Positions 43,661-51,472 of a stretch of 64,000 nt of DNA are shown here, piece after piece. A program made the translations under genes and the position numbers. The stretch lies in contig NZ_JACSGT010000001.1 of NCBI RefSeq assembly GCF_021504595.1, positions 2,108,001 through 2,172,000 of the forward strand, given 5' to 3'. Under the pieces are notes generated by a model that saw nothing but the letters and a program-made list of their open reading frames with translations, was not told where the DNA came from and did not search any database. Every line of letters starts with the position of its first letter. Within the stretch, counting starts at the first letter, position 1. Origin of the DNA: Chryseobacterium indicum. Lineage in GTDB: Bacteria; Bacteroidota; Bacteroidia; Flavobacteriales; Weeksellaceae.

Positions 43661-43951
43661 CTATTTCCCTGTTTCATTATTCAACGACTGATTAATTTTT
43701 AATAATCTTTCGTTGGTAGATTGTATAGTTTTATCGTAGTTCATAGACACCACTTCAGCATTGGTTCCCAATTTCAGGGCACACATCGCTAAAGCATCCT
43801 GTTTGTCTCTCACATCGAAATTCTGTTCAAAATCTTTAATCATATTCTCTATCTGCTTCCCGACTTTGCGCAGGGTTTCTTCCTCTGCTGCCGGTACATT
43901 CAGCGGATATACTCTTCCTGCTATATTAATGGTTATTCTTCTTACTTCCAT
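43661..43951 (-). CDS. zapA: Cell division protein ZapA
   Basis: Binds and bundles FtsZ at the division ring. The family start VRRITINIAGRVYPLNVPAAEEETLRKVGKQIE and the coiled-coil C-terminus (VSMNYDKTIQSTNERLLKINQSL) are present. 96 residues, normal. It overlaps the coiled-coil gene 43951-44253 by one base (ATG/TAA-type overlap), so the two are translationally coupled. The 6S RNA follows downstream. Confidence 0.92.
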   Translation of the reverse strand: MEVRRITINIAGRVYPLNVPAAEEETLRKVGKQIENMIKDFEQNFDVRDKQDALAMCALKLGTNAEVVSMNYDKTIQSTNERLLKINQSLNNETGK

Positions 43952-44253
43952 TATAATCCACTGTTTTGAAGCTGCGCAATGCAGAAATCTATTTCTTTCA
44001 CCAACCTGTTGATGTGGTTTTTCATCAGTCGGTTGTGTTCAGGATTTCCTGATATTGCTGAATAAAGTTTTATATTTTTTTGTTCTTCTGCTAATACCTG
44101 ATTTTTTCTTCTTTCTTCATCATATCTCTTCTTCAGATCTTCATGCTCAACATTTAATTCCGAGAATCTTTCGCTAAGATTTTTGTAATTTTTCTGTAAC
44201 TGCAAAATCTTTTTTTCTAATTCTGAAAAATTGTTTTCTAAATCTTGAAGCAT
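43951..44253 (-). CDS. Coiled-coil protein upstream of zapA
   Basis: 100-residue cytoplasmic protein, almost wholly a coiled coil (about 1-60: LENNFSELEKKILQLQKNYKNLSERFSELN...), with a helical C-terminus (LMKNHINRLVKEIDFCIAQLQ). It overlaps zapA by one base and is first in the transcript with a consensus promoter upstream. The coupling suggests a division-related function, similar to ZapB in length and fold, but it shares no specific motif. Function inferred from location only. Confidence 0.7.
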   Translation of the reverse strand: MLQDLENNFSELEKKILQLQKNYKNLSERFSELNVEHEDLKKRYDEERRKNQVLAEEQKNIKLYSAISGNPEHNRLMKNHINRLVKEIDFCIAQLQNSGL

Positions 44254-44281
44254 TTCAGGTTTTGTATATTCTAACTATTAG

Positions 44282-44311
44282 CAAAAATAACAAAATATTA
44301 ATACTAACAAA
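44282..44311 (-). promoter_or_regulatory. Predicted promoter of the zapA transcript
   Basis: Minus strand: TTTG (44311-44308), 18-bp spacer, TATTTTTG (44289-44282). The -7 element is 28 nt before the ATG at 44253. Confidence 0.65.
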
Positions 44312-44341
44312 AATAAAACGGTCTATATTTTGCCCTGAAAC

Positions 44342-44371
44342 AAAAAAGGAGATACAAAATGCATCTCCTTT
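44342..44371 (-). terminator. Terminator of the porT operon
   Basis: AAAGGAGAT (44345-44353) pairs with ATCTCCTTT (44363-44371), 9-nt loop; T's follow on the minus strand. It lies 21 nt past the porT stop. Confidence 0.75.
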
Positions 44372-44391
44372 CTCTATTTTATAGTAAATTT

Positions 44392-45174
44392 TTATTCAAA
44401 TTTCAGTACAAAAAAGATTGCTCTTGTGTGTAAAGTAGACATTGCGGACGTCCAGTAAGGAGGTGTTGTTGCATTATCTGCCACAATTTCATTGTTCATA
44501 ATGAAAGTTCCTCTTACGGCAGGAGTCAGTTTAAATTTATTGAAGTAAAACTGGATTCCCATTTCTGCAGACCAAGCAAAGTTATGCGTAGTAGATCTGA
44601 AAACCTGCTGCATATTGTCGTCTGTAGAAGTTGCATTAGACTGAAGGTTTACGATATAGTTTACCCCGGTTGCTACGTAAGGTCTGGAATTGTACCATCT
44701 GTTGCCGTGGAATTCCAGTAATACCGGAACGTCTATAAGGGTAGTTTTAATATCTCTTATTTTGTCTTTATCCGTTAATTTCATCGGAATAAAAGGATCG
44801 TTCGTCAAAGTACCCGCAGCATACTGGTCGTTGCTCTGCGTATTGAAAGTAAGCTGTCTCTGCCCAAATTGTAACCCTGGCTCCAATCTTACATCCAAAA
44901 AGTCATTCAGTCTCCACTTTGCAATTAAACCTGCACCGAAACTGTAGCTTTCTTTAGATGTAACAAGATTCTGATTGTTGTTCATCCCATATCTTGGATT
45001 GAGAACAATACGGTAGTCTAGTCTGTTACCACTTAGATAAAAACCCCAACTGAATTTCTGTTCGTCAAAGTCTTCCAACTTATCCATTCTGTTTCGGGTT
45101 CTGAATTGCGCGTTTGCTAAAACTGCAACATTTACTGAGGCTAAAACCAGTGCTCTTAATAAAAATTTATTCAT
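44392..45174 (-). CDS. porT: PorT-like outer-membrane beta-barrel protein of type IX secretion
   Basis: Predicted periplasm-facing or outer-membrane beta-barrel protein needed for T9SS. Signal peptide of about 22 residues (cleaved after VAVLANAQ). The mature domain is a porin-like barrel with strands such as FSWGFYLSGNRLDYRI, SFGAGLIAKWRLNDFLDVRLEPGL and IDVPVLLEF, ending in a strand with a final Phe-Glu (FFVLKFE). The gene order ubiE-porT is what I know from other Bacteroidota, which supports the PorT call. 260 residues. It is the last gene of the operon. Confidence 0.75.
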   Translation of the reverse strand: MNKFLLRALVLASVNVAVLANAQFRTRNRMDKLEDFDEQKFSWGFYLSGNRLDYRIVLNPRYGMNNNQNLVTSKESYSFGAGLIAKWRLNDFLDVRLEPGLQFGQRQLTFNTQSNDQYAAGTLTNDPFIPMKLTDKDKIRDIKTTLIDVPVLLEFHGNRWYNSRPYVATGVNYIVNLQSNATSTDDNMQQVFRSTTHNFAWSAEMGIQFYFNKFKLTPAVRGTFIMNNEIVADNATTPPYWTSAMSTLHTRAIFFVLKFE

Positions 45175-45177
45175 AGG

Positions 45178-45909
45178 TTACTTTGTTGCTTTATAAATTG
45201 TGGCTATACCTAAACTTAGTTTTTTATATTCAACTTTTTTAAATCCTGTATCTAAAAGAATTTGTCTCATCTTTTCCCCGTAAGGAAAAGCATTTACAGA
45301 ATCCGGAAGGTATGTATACGCCCTGTTATCTTTGGAAACCAGTCTGCCGATTGCAGGTAAAATGTTTTTAAAGTAAAACATATACAATGGTCCCATAAAC
45401 CCTTCAACCTTTGAAAACTCCAGTATATAAACACTCTTGTTATCTTTAACTACTCTTCTTAATTCTGCCAAACCTTTGGTAAGGTTTTCAAAATTCCTAA
45501 CTCCGAATGCAACGGAAACCGCATCAAATCTGTTATCTTCATACAGTAACTTCTCCGCATCTCCTTTTTGCATGGAAATTTTGCCGTCTAATTTAAGTTT
45601 TTTTATTTTAATAACGCCAACATTTAACATTTGTTGCGATAAATCTAAACCAATTACTTTAGAGCCGGTTCCTTTTTCCACAGCAATCGCCAGATCACCC
45701 GTTCCTGTAGCCACATCCAGCACTTCCTGCGGATTATCTTTTTTCATCCATTTCACCAGTGTATTTCTCCACATCACATCGATTTTCATGGATAAAACCC
45801 GATTCAGAAGATCATACTTCGGTGCAATATTGTCGAACATATCTTCTACCTGACTCTTTTTAGTAGCGTCGGTATTGTAAGGCGTAATTTTGGTAATATC
45901 TTTTGTCAA
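45178..45909 (-). CDS. ubiE: Demethylmenaquinone methyltransferase
   Basis: SAM-dependent methyltransferase; last step of menaquinone synthesis. Class I methyltransferase with motif I EVLDVATGTGDLAIAV (near 62-77), DAVSVAFGVRNFENLTKGLAELRRVV and the UbiE signature YILEFSKVEG. 243 residues. It lies 3 nt after the membrane-protein gene and 3 nt before porT, so all are in one operon. Confidence 0.96.
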   Translation of the reverse strand: MTKDITKITPYNTDATKKSQVEDMFDNIAPKYDLLNRVLSMKIDVMWRNTLVKWMKKDNPQEVLDVATGTGDLAIAVEKGTGSKVIGLDLSQQMLNVGVIKIKKLKLDGKISMQKGDAEKLLYEDNRFDAVSVAFGVRNFENLTKGLAELRRVVKDNKSVYILEFSKVEGFMGPLYMFYFKNILPAIGRLVSKDNRAYTYLPDSVNAFPYGEKMRQILLDTGFKKVEYKKLSLGIATIYKATK

Positions 45910-45912
45910 AAC

Positions 45913-46482
45913 TTAAAACTTGTAATATTCATTATAATAATTAAGGTAATCCTGCTTTCTGAAGATCTTCGATCTTGATTCTACCTTCTGGATATTTTTG
46001 ATAATTTTATCGTAATCTTCGTCTACGTTATAATAAAAATCATCGGTAAACAGCTTACTGAAACGTCTTGCGCCTCCGAAATACGGTTTTCCGTCTATGA
46101 TGGTTTTATCTAATGCCAAAAGTAATGAATCTTTTTTAAGATTATATCCGTAATACTGATCATTGATATAATAATCCTGATGAGCGATATTTATAAGACC
46201 TCTGATTTTTTTTACCTCAAAAGCAGAATCGAATAATAATTTTTTATTCCGGTCGAAAACTTTTATAGAATTTTTTCCCTGATTAAGATCTACGGGAACC
46301 GTCTGTCCGCCTGCAATTATACCTTCGGAACCGTTATTGATTTTGTAGTAAAACGTATCCGGCGTAGGATTATCCACTACGTAGTAATTTTTTTTGGCTA
46401 AAAAAAGGAAATAAATCCCAAAGGCTACGATAAACGCCACAACTGCAATAAGTAAGCCTTTTAAAGAAGGATTGTTTTTCAT
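45913..46482 (-). CDS. Single-pass membrane protein, unknown function
   Basis: 189-residue protein with one N-terminal transmembrane helix (GLLIAVVAFIVAFGIYFLFL) and a periplasmic, Tyr-rich domain (VDNPTPDTFYYKINNGSEG at the start). No known motif. It is first in the operon ahead of ubiE and porT, with a minus-strand TAAATTTG (46513-46506) as possible -7 element. A role with the T9SS or quinone genes is suggested only by position. Confidence 0.75.
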   Translation of the reverse strand: MKNNPSLKGLLIAVVAFIVAFGIYFLFLAKKNYYVVDNPTPDTFYYKINNGSEGIIAGGQTVPVDLNQGKNSIKVFDRNKKLLFDSAFEVKKIRGLINIAHQDYYINDQYYGYNLKKDSLLLALDKTIIDGKPYFGGARRFSKLFTDDFYYNVDEDYDKIIKNIQKVESRSKIFRKQDYLNYYNEYYKF

Positions 46483-46550
46483 AGGATTGTAAAGTACAAT
46501 TTTTGCAAATTTAGTAATATTTTTAATTCTCTGTTATTAATATTAATTAT

Positions 46551-46558
46551 TAACTTTG
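46551..46558 (+). promoter_or_regulatory. Predicted promoter of the FabH-like gene, -7 element
   Basis: TAACTTTG, matching TAnnTTTG, lies 27 nt before the ATG at 46586. Confidence 0.45.
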
Positions 46559-46585
46559 CATCTTTAAAAAAAATCATATAAACGA

Positions 46586-47653
46586 ATGCCGAATACGATC
46601 ATTATTGGTTCTGGATCTTATCTTCCCAGCAGAATTATAGGAAGAGACTTTTTTCTAGATTCAGAGTTTTATTCAGAAGACGGGGTGAAGATTGACAAAC
46701 CTGCTGAGGAAACGATCTCAAAATTTGTAGAAATTACAGAGATAGAAAACAGAAGATTCATAGAAGATGATCTTTCCAACTCAAAAATCGGTTACGAAGC
46801 TGCAAAAATTGCGATTGCAGATGCAAAAATAGATCAGGAGGAACTGGATTATATCATTTACGCAAGTAATTTCGGGGAAGTTACTGTAAACGGATACGCA
46901 GATTTTATGCCGACGATGGCAGCGAGAGTGAAAAATAAGTTAGGCATTAAAAACAGAAAATGTGTTACTTACGATATGCTTTTCGGATGTCCGGGATGGG
47001 TGGAAGCGATGATTTTGGCAGACAACCTAATTAAAGCTAAAGTGGCTAAAACCATCTTGGTAATCGGTGCTGAAACATTAAGCAGAGTAACAGATCCGCA
47101 CGACAGAAACAGAATGATCTTTGCAGACGGAGCAGGCGCTGTTGTAGTTCAGGCTACAGATCAGGAAAATGTAGGAATCATTGCTCACAATACAATCTGT
47201 GACAACGGTGTGGAACTGGACTATCTTGCCAACGGACCATCCATCAACAAAGATTCTGACCAGACCCGTATTTTCGTAAGAATGCAGGGAAGAAAAATCT
47301 ACGAATATGCGTTAAAAAATGTTCCGGCTGCGATTAAAGAAACCATTGAAGATGCTGGTCTTTCTATTGAAGATATCAACAAAATCTTAATTCATCAGGC
47401 AAATGCAAAAATGGATTATGCGATGATTGAAAGACTTCACAAGCTTTATAATGTGAAAGAGTATGACCATTCCATCTCTCCAATGACGATCCAGAATTTC
47501 GGAAATTCTTCTGTTGCAACCATTCCTACAATGTTTGATTTAATAATTAAAGGAAAAATGGAAGGTCAATCGTTTAAAGAAAAAGGTAACATTGTGATGA
47601 CTTCGGTAGGAGCCGGAATGAATATCAATGCTATTGTTTACAGATTTCCTTAA
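46586..47653 (+). CDS. 3-oxoacyl-ACP synthase III family protein (FabH-like)
   Basis: Thiolase-fold condensing enzyme. The catalytic triad is visible: Cys135 in DMLFGCPGWVEA, His270 in LIHQANAKM, and Asn307 in QNFGNSSVAT, in the order typical of FabH. An extra N-terminal segment (VKIDKPAEETISKFVEITEIENRRF) matches the flavobacterial FabH-like paralogue. 355 residues, slightly longer than E. coli FabH (317). Flavobacteria usually have several FabH-like proteins; the specific acyl donor cannot be read. Monocistronic, followed by a terminator. Confidence 0.9.
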   Translation: MPNTIIIGSGSYLPSRIIGRDFFLDSEFYSEDGVKIDKPAEETISKFVEITEIENRRFIEDDLSNSKIGYEAAKIAIADAKIDQEELDYIIYASNFGEVTVNGYADFMPTMAARVKNKLGIKNRKCVTYDMLFGCPGWVEAMILADNLIKAKVAKTILVIGAETLSRVTDPHDRNRMIFADGAGAVVVQATDQENVGIIAHNTICDNGVELDYLANGPSINKDSDQTRIFVRMQGRKIYEYALKNVPAAIKETIEDAGLSIEDINKILIHQANAKMDYAMIERLHKLYNVKEYDHSISPMTIQNFGNSSVATIPTMFDLIIKGKMEGQSFKEKGNIVMTSVGAGMNINAIVYRFP

Positions 47654-47673
47654 CAACATTTAATTTAAAATAT

Positions 47674-47711
47674 AAAAAAGCACAGGGAAATTAATTCTTT
47701 GTGCTTTTTTT
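47674..47711 (+). terminator. Terminator of the FabH-like gene
   Basis: AAAAAAGCACA (47674-47684) pairs with TGTGCTTTTTT (47700-47710), 15-nt loop. It overlaps an in-frame upstream GTG of the next gene, so that gene starts downstream. Confidence 0.8.
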
Positions 47712-47721
47712 ACACTTAGTT

Positions 47722-48927
47722 ATGCAAAGAAACTTTTTTATCATTGCGGCAGTTTTTATTTTTCTGGAAATTTACATTTACCAGGCAATCAGAACTTTAA
47801 CAGACAATAACTGGATCAAAATAGGCTATTGCATTATTTCTTTAGCGGTTTACGGTTTTTTCGCTTACGAAGTTTCCCACTTCAGCAGAGCCGACCGAAG
47901 CATGATGCGCGCGCAGATTATGATCTCCCTGTTCCTGATTTTTATTCTGCCCAAAGTTTTCATCGTTTTATTTTTATTAATTGATGATATCTTCAGAACC
48001 GGAAGCTATCTTATCGGACTTACGAGACCATCGGAGAACTTTTTCCCGGAAAGAAGAAAGTTTTTAAGCATCATGGGATTAGGTTTAGGAGGTGTTCTTT
48101 CAGCTCTTTTTATCGATGGAATTACATTTGGAAAATACCGCCATAAAGTAAGAAGGGTAAGAATGAATTTTGCGAATCTTCCCAAAAGCTTTAAAGGATA
48201 TAAAATCGTACAGATTTCAGACGTTCACAGTGGAAGTTTTGCGGATCCGGGAAAGCTTCAGCATGCAATTGACTTAATCAATGAACAGAATCCTGATCTG
48301 GTTCTTTTTACCGGAGATATGGTGAATAATGTTGCTGAAGAATTCAAACCATTCATTCCATTATTTTCAAAAATTAAAGCGAAAGACGGGAAATTTGCCG
48401 TTCTTGGAAATCATGATTACGCAGATTATGTAAGCTGGGACTCTCCGGAAGCCAAAAAGAAAAATCTTGATACCTTAATTGATTACGAAAGACAAGCCGG
48501 TTTCGATATGCTTCGGAACGAACACAGAATCATTGAAAAAAACGGCGAAAAAATATACATTTTAGGAGTTGAAAACTGGGGACTAAAACCTTTTCCACAG
48601 TTTGGAAGATTAGATGATGCCTTAAAAGGAATTCCTGAATCTGCTGTTAAAATTTTAATGAGCCACGATCCTACCCATTTTGATTATGTGGTGAAAAAAC
48701 ATCCTGCAAATGTTCATTTAACGCTTTCAGGACATACCCACGGAATGCAGTTTGGTTTGGATCTGAAAAACATAAAATGGTCTCCTGTTCAGTATAAATA
48801 TCCGAAATGGGCAGATTTATATGAAAGCGAAGGAAAAATGCTGTATGTAAACAGAGGTTTCGGAGTTTTGGGATATCCCGGAAGAGTCGGCGTTTTACCG
48901 GAAATTACGCTTTTTGAACTTGCTTAA
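47722..48927 (+). CDS. Membrane-anchored metallophosphoesterase
   Basis: Calcineurin-like phosphoesterase tethered to the membrane. After several N-terminal hydrophobic segments (MQRNFFIIAAVFIFLEIYI; two further segments near 35-55 and 68-90) comes the catalytic domain (about 150-400) with all metal ligands: QISDVHSG, FTGDMVNN, VLGNHDYAD, SHDPTHFD and LSGHTHGMQ. Similar to YkuE-type enzymes, which often act on UDP-lipid A precursors or phospholipids; the substrate is not assigned. The ATG at 47722 is chosen since the preceding terminator occupies the alternative start. Confidence 0.9.
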   Translation: MQRNFFIIAAVFIFLEIYIYQAIRTLTDNNWIKIGYCIISLAVYGFFAYEVSHFSRADRSMMRAQIMISLFLIFILPKVFIVLFLLIDDIFRTGSYLIGLTRPSENFFPERRKFLSIMGLGLGGVLSALFIDGITFGKYRHKVRRVRMNFANLPKSFKGYKIVQISDVHSGSFADPGKLQHAIDLINEQNPDLVLFTGDMVNNVAEEFKPFIPLFSKIKAKDGKFAVLGNHDYADYVSWDSPEAKKKNLDTLIDYERQAGFDMLRNEHRIIEKNGEKIYILGVENWGLKPFPQFGRLDDALKGIPESAVKILMSHDPTHFDYVVKKHPANVHLTLSGHTHGMQFGLDLKNIKWSPVQYKYPKWADLYESEGKMLYVNRGFGVLGYPGRVGVLPEITLFELA

Positions 48928-48952
48928 ATCACAAACACTTATTGCGTTTGAT

Positions 48953-49576
48953 TCAAAGATATTTTTCACTCAGTTTTTCGATAAGTAAATTTGAATCAAT
49001 CGCATTCTCATCAAATCTTGTTAAAGCTTCACGAACCTTAGGATATTCATCTATGAATTCAAGATTTTCGATTTCTTCTAATTTAAAGTCATTCATGATC
49101 TTCCGGAACAATTCTTCATCCACTCCCCAATATTTTATATATTTACTTTCATCAATAAATATTTCGACTAAGTTCTCATCATCATTATAGATTAGCCCAA
49201 AATTTATAAAAGCATCCTGAGTAAGTTCTTTTTTATATTGATTAATAAATTTCAAAATACTGTCTTTTTCCTCATAATTGCCATAATTTAAGTCAAAATC
49301 AATATGCCCAAATAGAACAGCCGCAACTTCGGGTAATGTTTTTGAAAGCGCAACAGTTAAGTTCCAGAGGTTAGAATTATCAATATTTATTTCAGCAAAA
49401 AAATCAAATCCTATCGATTCATGCTCAGAATTATTTTCTTTAAGCTTAAAAGTATATCCCTGAACAATATTTGCAGTTTTACTCTCTTCCCATCTTTTTA
49501 AGATTGAAGGATTGTTGGGAATTTCATCTTCATTTAAAAATCTTATCGTTTTGGGGAATTCCAAAGTTTTTTTCAT
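48953..49576 (-). CDS. Cytoplasmic protein of unknown function
   Basis: 207-residue acidic protein starting at the ATG at 49576 (MKKTLEFPKTIRFL); an earlier frame start at 49633 would overlap the neighbour by 55 nt. It has no signal peptide or membrane helix. Possible secondary structure is alpha/beta: ILKFINQYKKELTQDAFINFGLIY and YIKYWGVDEELFRKIMNDFK. No known motif. It follows the deacetylase-like gene with a 2-nt gap and is probably translated with it. Its size and acidity resemble immunity-type proteins, which is a guess. Confidence 0.6.
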   Translation of the reverse strand: MKKTLEFPKTIRFLNEDEIPNNPSILKRWEESKTANIVQGYTFKLKENNSEHESIGFDFFAEINIDNSNLWNLTVALSKTLPEVAAVLFGHIDFDLNYGNYEEKDSILKFINQYKKELTQDAFINFGLIYNDDENLVEIFIDESKYIKYWGVDEELFRKIMNDFKLEEIENLEFIDEYPKVREALTRFDENAIDSNLLIEKLSEKYL

Positions 49577-49578
49577 AA

Positions 49579-50331
49579 TTAAAAAATATAATCTTTCATA
49601 CGAGAAGTAGCCATTTCTTTCTCGTTGATCCAACTGAGGAGGGCATCTAATTTGTCCTCCATTTTTTTGCCTGAATTCAGCCTTCTGTAAAAGGGAATAT
49701 CAAACGGATATTTCTGGAAATCTGTAAACTGCCATGAATTAAGATAGATCAGAACGAAATCGTCTTTTTTCAGGGTTTCAAAAACCATACTCTGGTAATA
49801 TTCCATCGGAAGCATCTGAAATACAAAATCGTTATACGGAAGCTGACTGTAAGGAGAAATACTTTCCGGAACAATACTCAATCCGTCTTCCTCGTTAATT
49901 TGCGTATCTCTTTTCAGACGTTTAAAAGGAAAAAGAATGTTGGCATTATCTATATTTGAAACGTAATTAAATTCCAGCAGTTTCAAATCCTGCTGTGGAA
50001 GTTTATTGTCTTTCTGACGAATTCCGCGAATCTGTTTTTCTAAAAATTCCTGAGTAAATTTTTTAGCATCGTCAATTTCCTGAAGGGTAGAATTTTTATT
50101 ATAAAAAGCAATTTCATGCCCTTGGAATGAAATTGCTTTTATTAAATTCTGAAGTTTTTGAGCGATCGAAATCTCTACAAAAAAACTTGCTTTAACATCA
50201 TGAATGTCTAAAATTCTAAGTATTGCTTTTGTATTATCTTCTGAAATTTTCAGCCTTTCTTCATCGGAAACAGACTGCTGTTTTTTGCAGTCGGCTTCAA
50301 TATTCAGAATATTAAATGTGAACAATATCAT
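49579..50331 (-). CDS. Degenerate polysaccharide-deacetylase-family protein
   Basis: 250-residue protein with a NodB-like outline: strand MILFTFNILNIEAD, helix NTKAILRILDIHDVKASFFV and GHEIAFYNKNS correspond to the family's TFDDG, SFFV and GHEIGxHSxxH regions. The catalytic Asp pair (D-D-G) is replaced by N-I, and of the metal histidines only the first His (GHE) is kept. It is therefore probably not an active deacetylase. It is followed by the unknown-function gene after 2 nt. Confidence 0.7.
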   Translation of the reverse strand: MILFTFNILNIEADCKKQQSVSDEERLKISEDNTKAILRILDIHDVKASFFVEISIAQKLQNLIKAISFQGHEIAFYNKNSTLQEIDDAKKFTQEFLEKQIRGIRQKDNKLPQQDLKLLEFNYVSNIDNANILFPFKRLKRDTQINEEDGLSIVPESISPYSQLPYNDFVFQMLPMEYYQSMVFETLKKDDFVLIYLNSWQFTDFQKYPFDIPFYRRLNSGKKMEDKLDALLSWINEKEMATSRMKDYIF

Positions 50332-50416
50332 TTAAACTAAATTTTAGATAATTTTTATAATAAATTAAAAATCAGATGTTAAAATAATTCTTATTTAAAT
50401 TAAAACTTGAAGTAAA

Positions 50417-51382
50417 TTAATTTTTATTCAGTTTTACTTTTAAGTTCTTAATCATGTCTTTAGTCATCTCAGAAATCCCGAAATCATAGCTTAATCCCCA
50501 GTCTTTTTTCGCTACGGAATCATCAATTGAAGCCGGCCAGGAATCTGCGATCGCCTGTCTGAAATCCGGTTTATAGTCGATCTCAAATTCCGGAATTTCT
50601 TTCTTAATTTCTTCCGCCAGTTCTTTTGGAGTGAAAGACATTCCGCCCAAATTATATGAAGATCTCACGGTAAGATTTTCTTTCGGAGCATCCATTAATT
50701 TCAGAGTTGCATTGATGGCATCATCCATATACAGCATCGGCATTCCTGTATTCTCGGAAATGAAACTTGTGTATTTTCCTTCTTCAATGGCTTCATAAAA
50801 AATCTCAACAGCGTAGTCTGTTGTTCCTCCACCTGCAGGCGTTTTCCATGAAATTAATCCCGGATAACGGATGCTTCTTACATCCACTCCATATTTGTCA
50901 AAATAATATTCGCACCATTTTTCACCTGCCATTTTAGAAATTCCGTAAACCGTTGTAGGATTTAGAACCACATCCTGCTCTACATTTTCTTTCGGAATTC
51001 CCTTTCCGAAAACAGCGATAGAACTCGGCCAGAAAATTTTTTGGATAAGTCCTTCTTTTGCCATTTCACAAAAATGAAGCAGGGGCTCAAGATTTAGCTT
51101 CCATGCGAAAATGGGCTGCTTTTCTGATGTACCCGACAATAATGAAGCCAAATGGTAAACGGTGGTGATATCGTAATCTTTGATCACCTGTCTAACCAAT
51201 TGTGTATTCGTAACGTCCATCCTTTCGTAATGACCCGCCGCAGTAATTCCCTTTTGCCATCTGTCGAGTCCCGAAGCCACAACATTTTCAGCTCCGTGAA
51301 TTTCAACAAGTCTGTTCGTAAGCTCGGTACCAATTTGCCCTAAAGCACCTGTAATAAGTATTCTTTCCGTGTGGGATTTCAT
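50417..51382 (-). CDS. L-threonine 3-dehydrogenase, SDR type
   Basis: NAD-dependent epimerase-fold enzyme that oxidises L-threonine to 2-amino-3-ketobutyrate. NAD-binding motif ITGALGQIGTEL (near 10-21), active-site PSSIAVFG and YGISKMAGE (Tyr and Lys), and SIRYPGLISWKTPAGGGTTDYAVEIFYEAI, which is diagnostic of the SDR-type threonine dehydrogenases (as in flavobacteria). 321 residues. A minus-strand TACTTTTG at 51416-51409 is a plausible -7 element. Confidence 0.93.
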   Translation of the reverse strand: MKSHTERILITGALGQIGTELTNRLVEIHGAENVVASGLDRWQKGITAAGHYERMDVTNTQLVRQVIKDYDITTVYHLASLLSGTSEKQPIFAWKLNLEPLLHFCEMAKEGLIQKIFWPSSIAVFGKGIPKENVEQDVVLNPTTVYGISKMAGEKWCEYYFDKYGVDVRSIRYPGLISWKTPAGGGTTDYAVEIFYEAIEEGKYTSFISENTGMPMLYMDDAINATLKLMDAPKENLTVRSSYNLGGMSFTPKELAEEIKKEIPEFEIDYKPDFRQAIADSWPASIDDSVAKKDWGLSYDFGISEMTKDMIKNLKVKLNKN

Positions 51383-51472
51383 TTTTAACTTTTATTTGTT
51401 GATCGAAGCAAAAGTAAATATTTTACACCCTATCTTAAAACAAAATCGTAAATTCGAATATAAATTTTGCAA

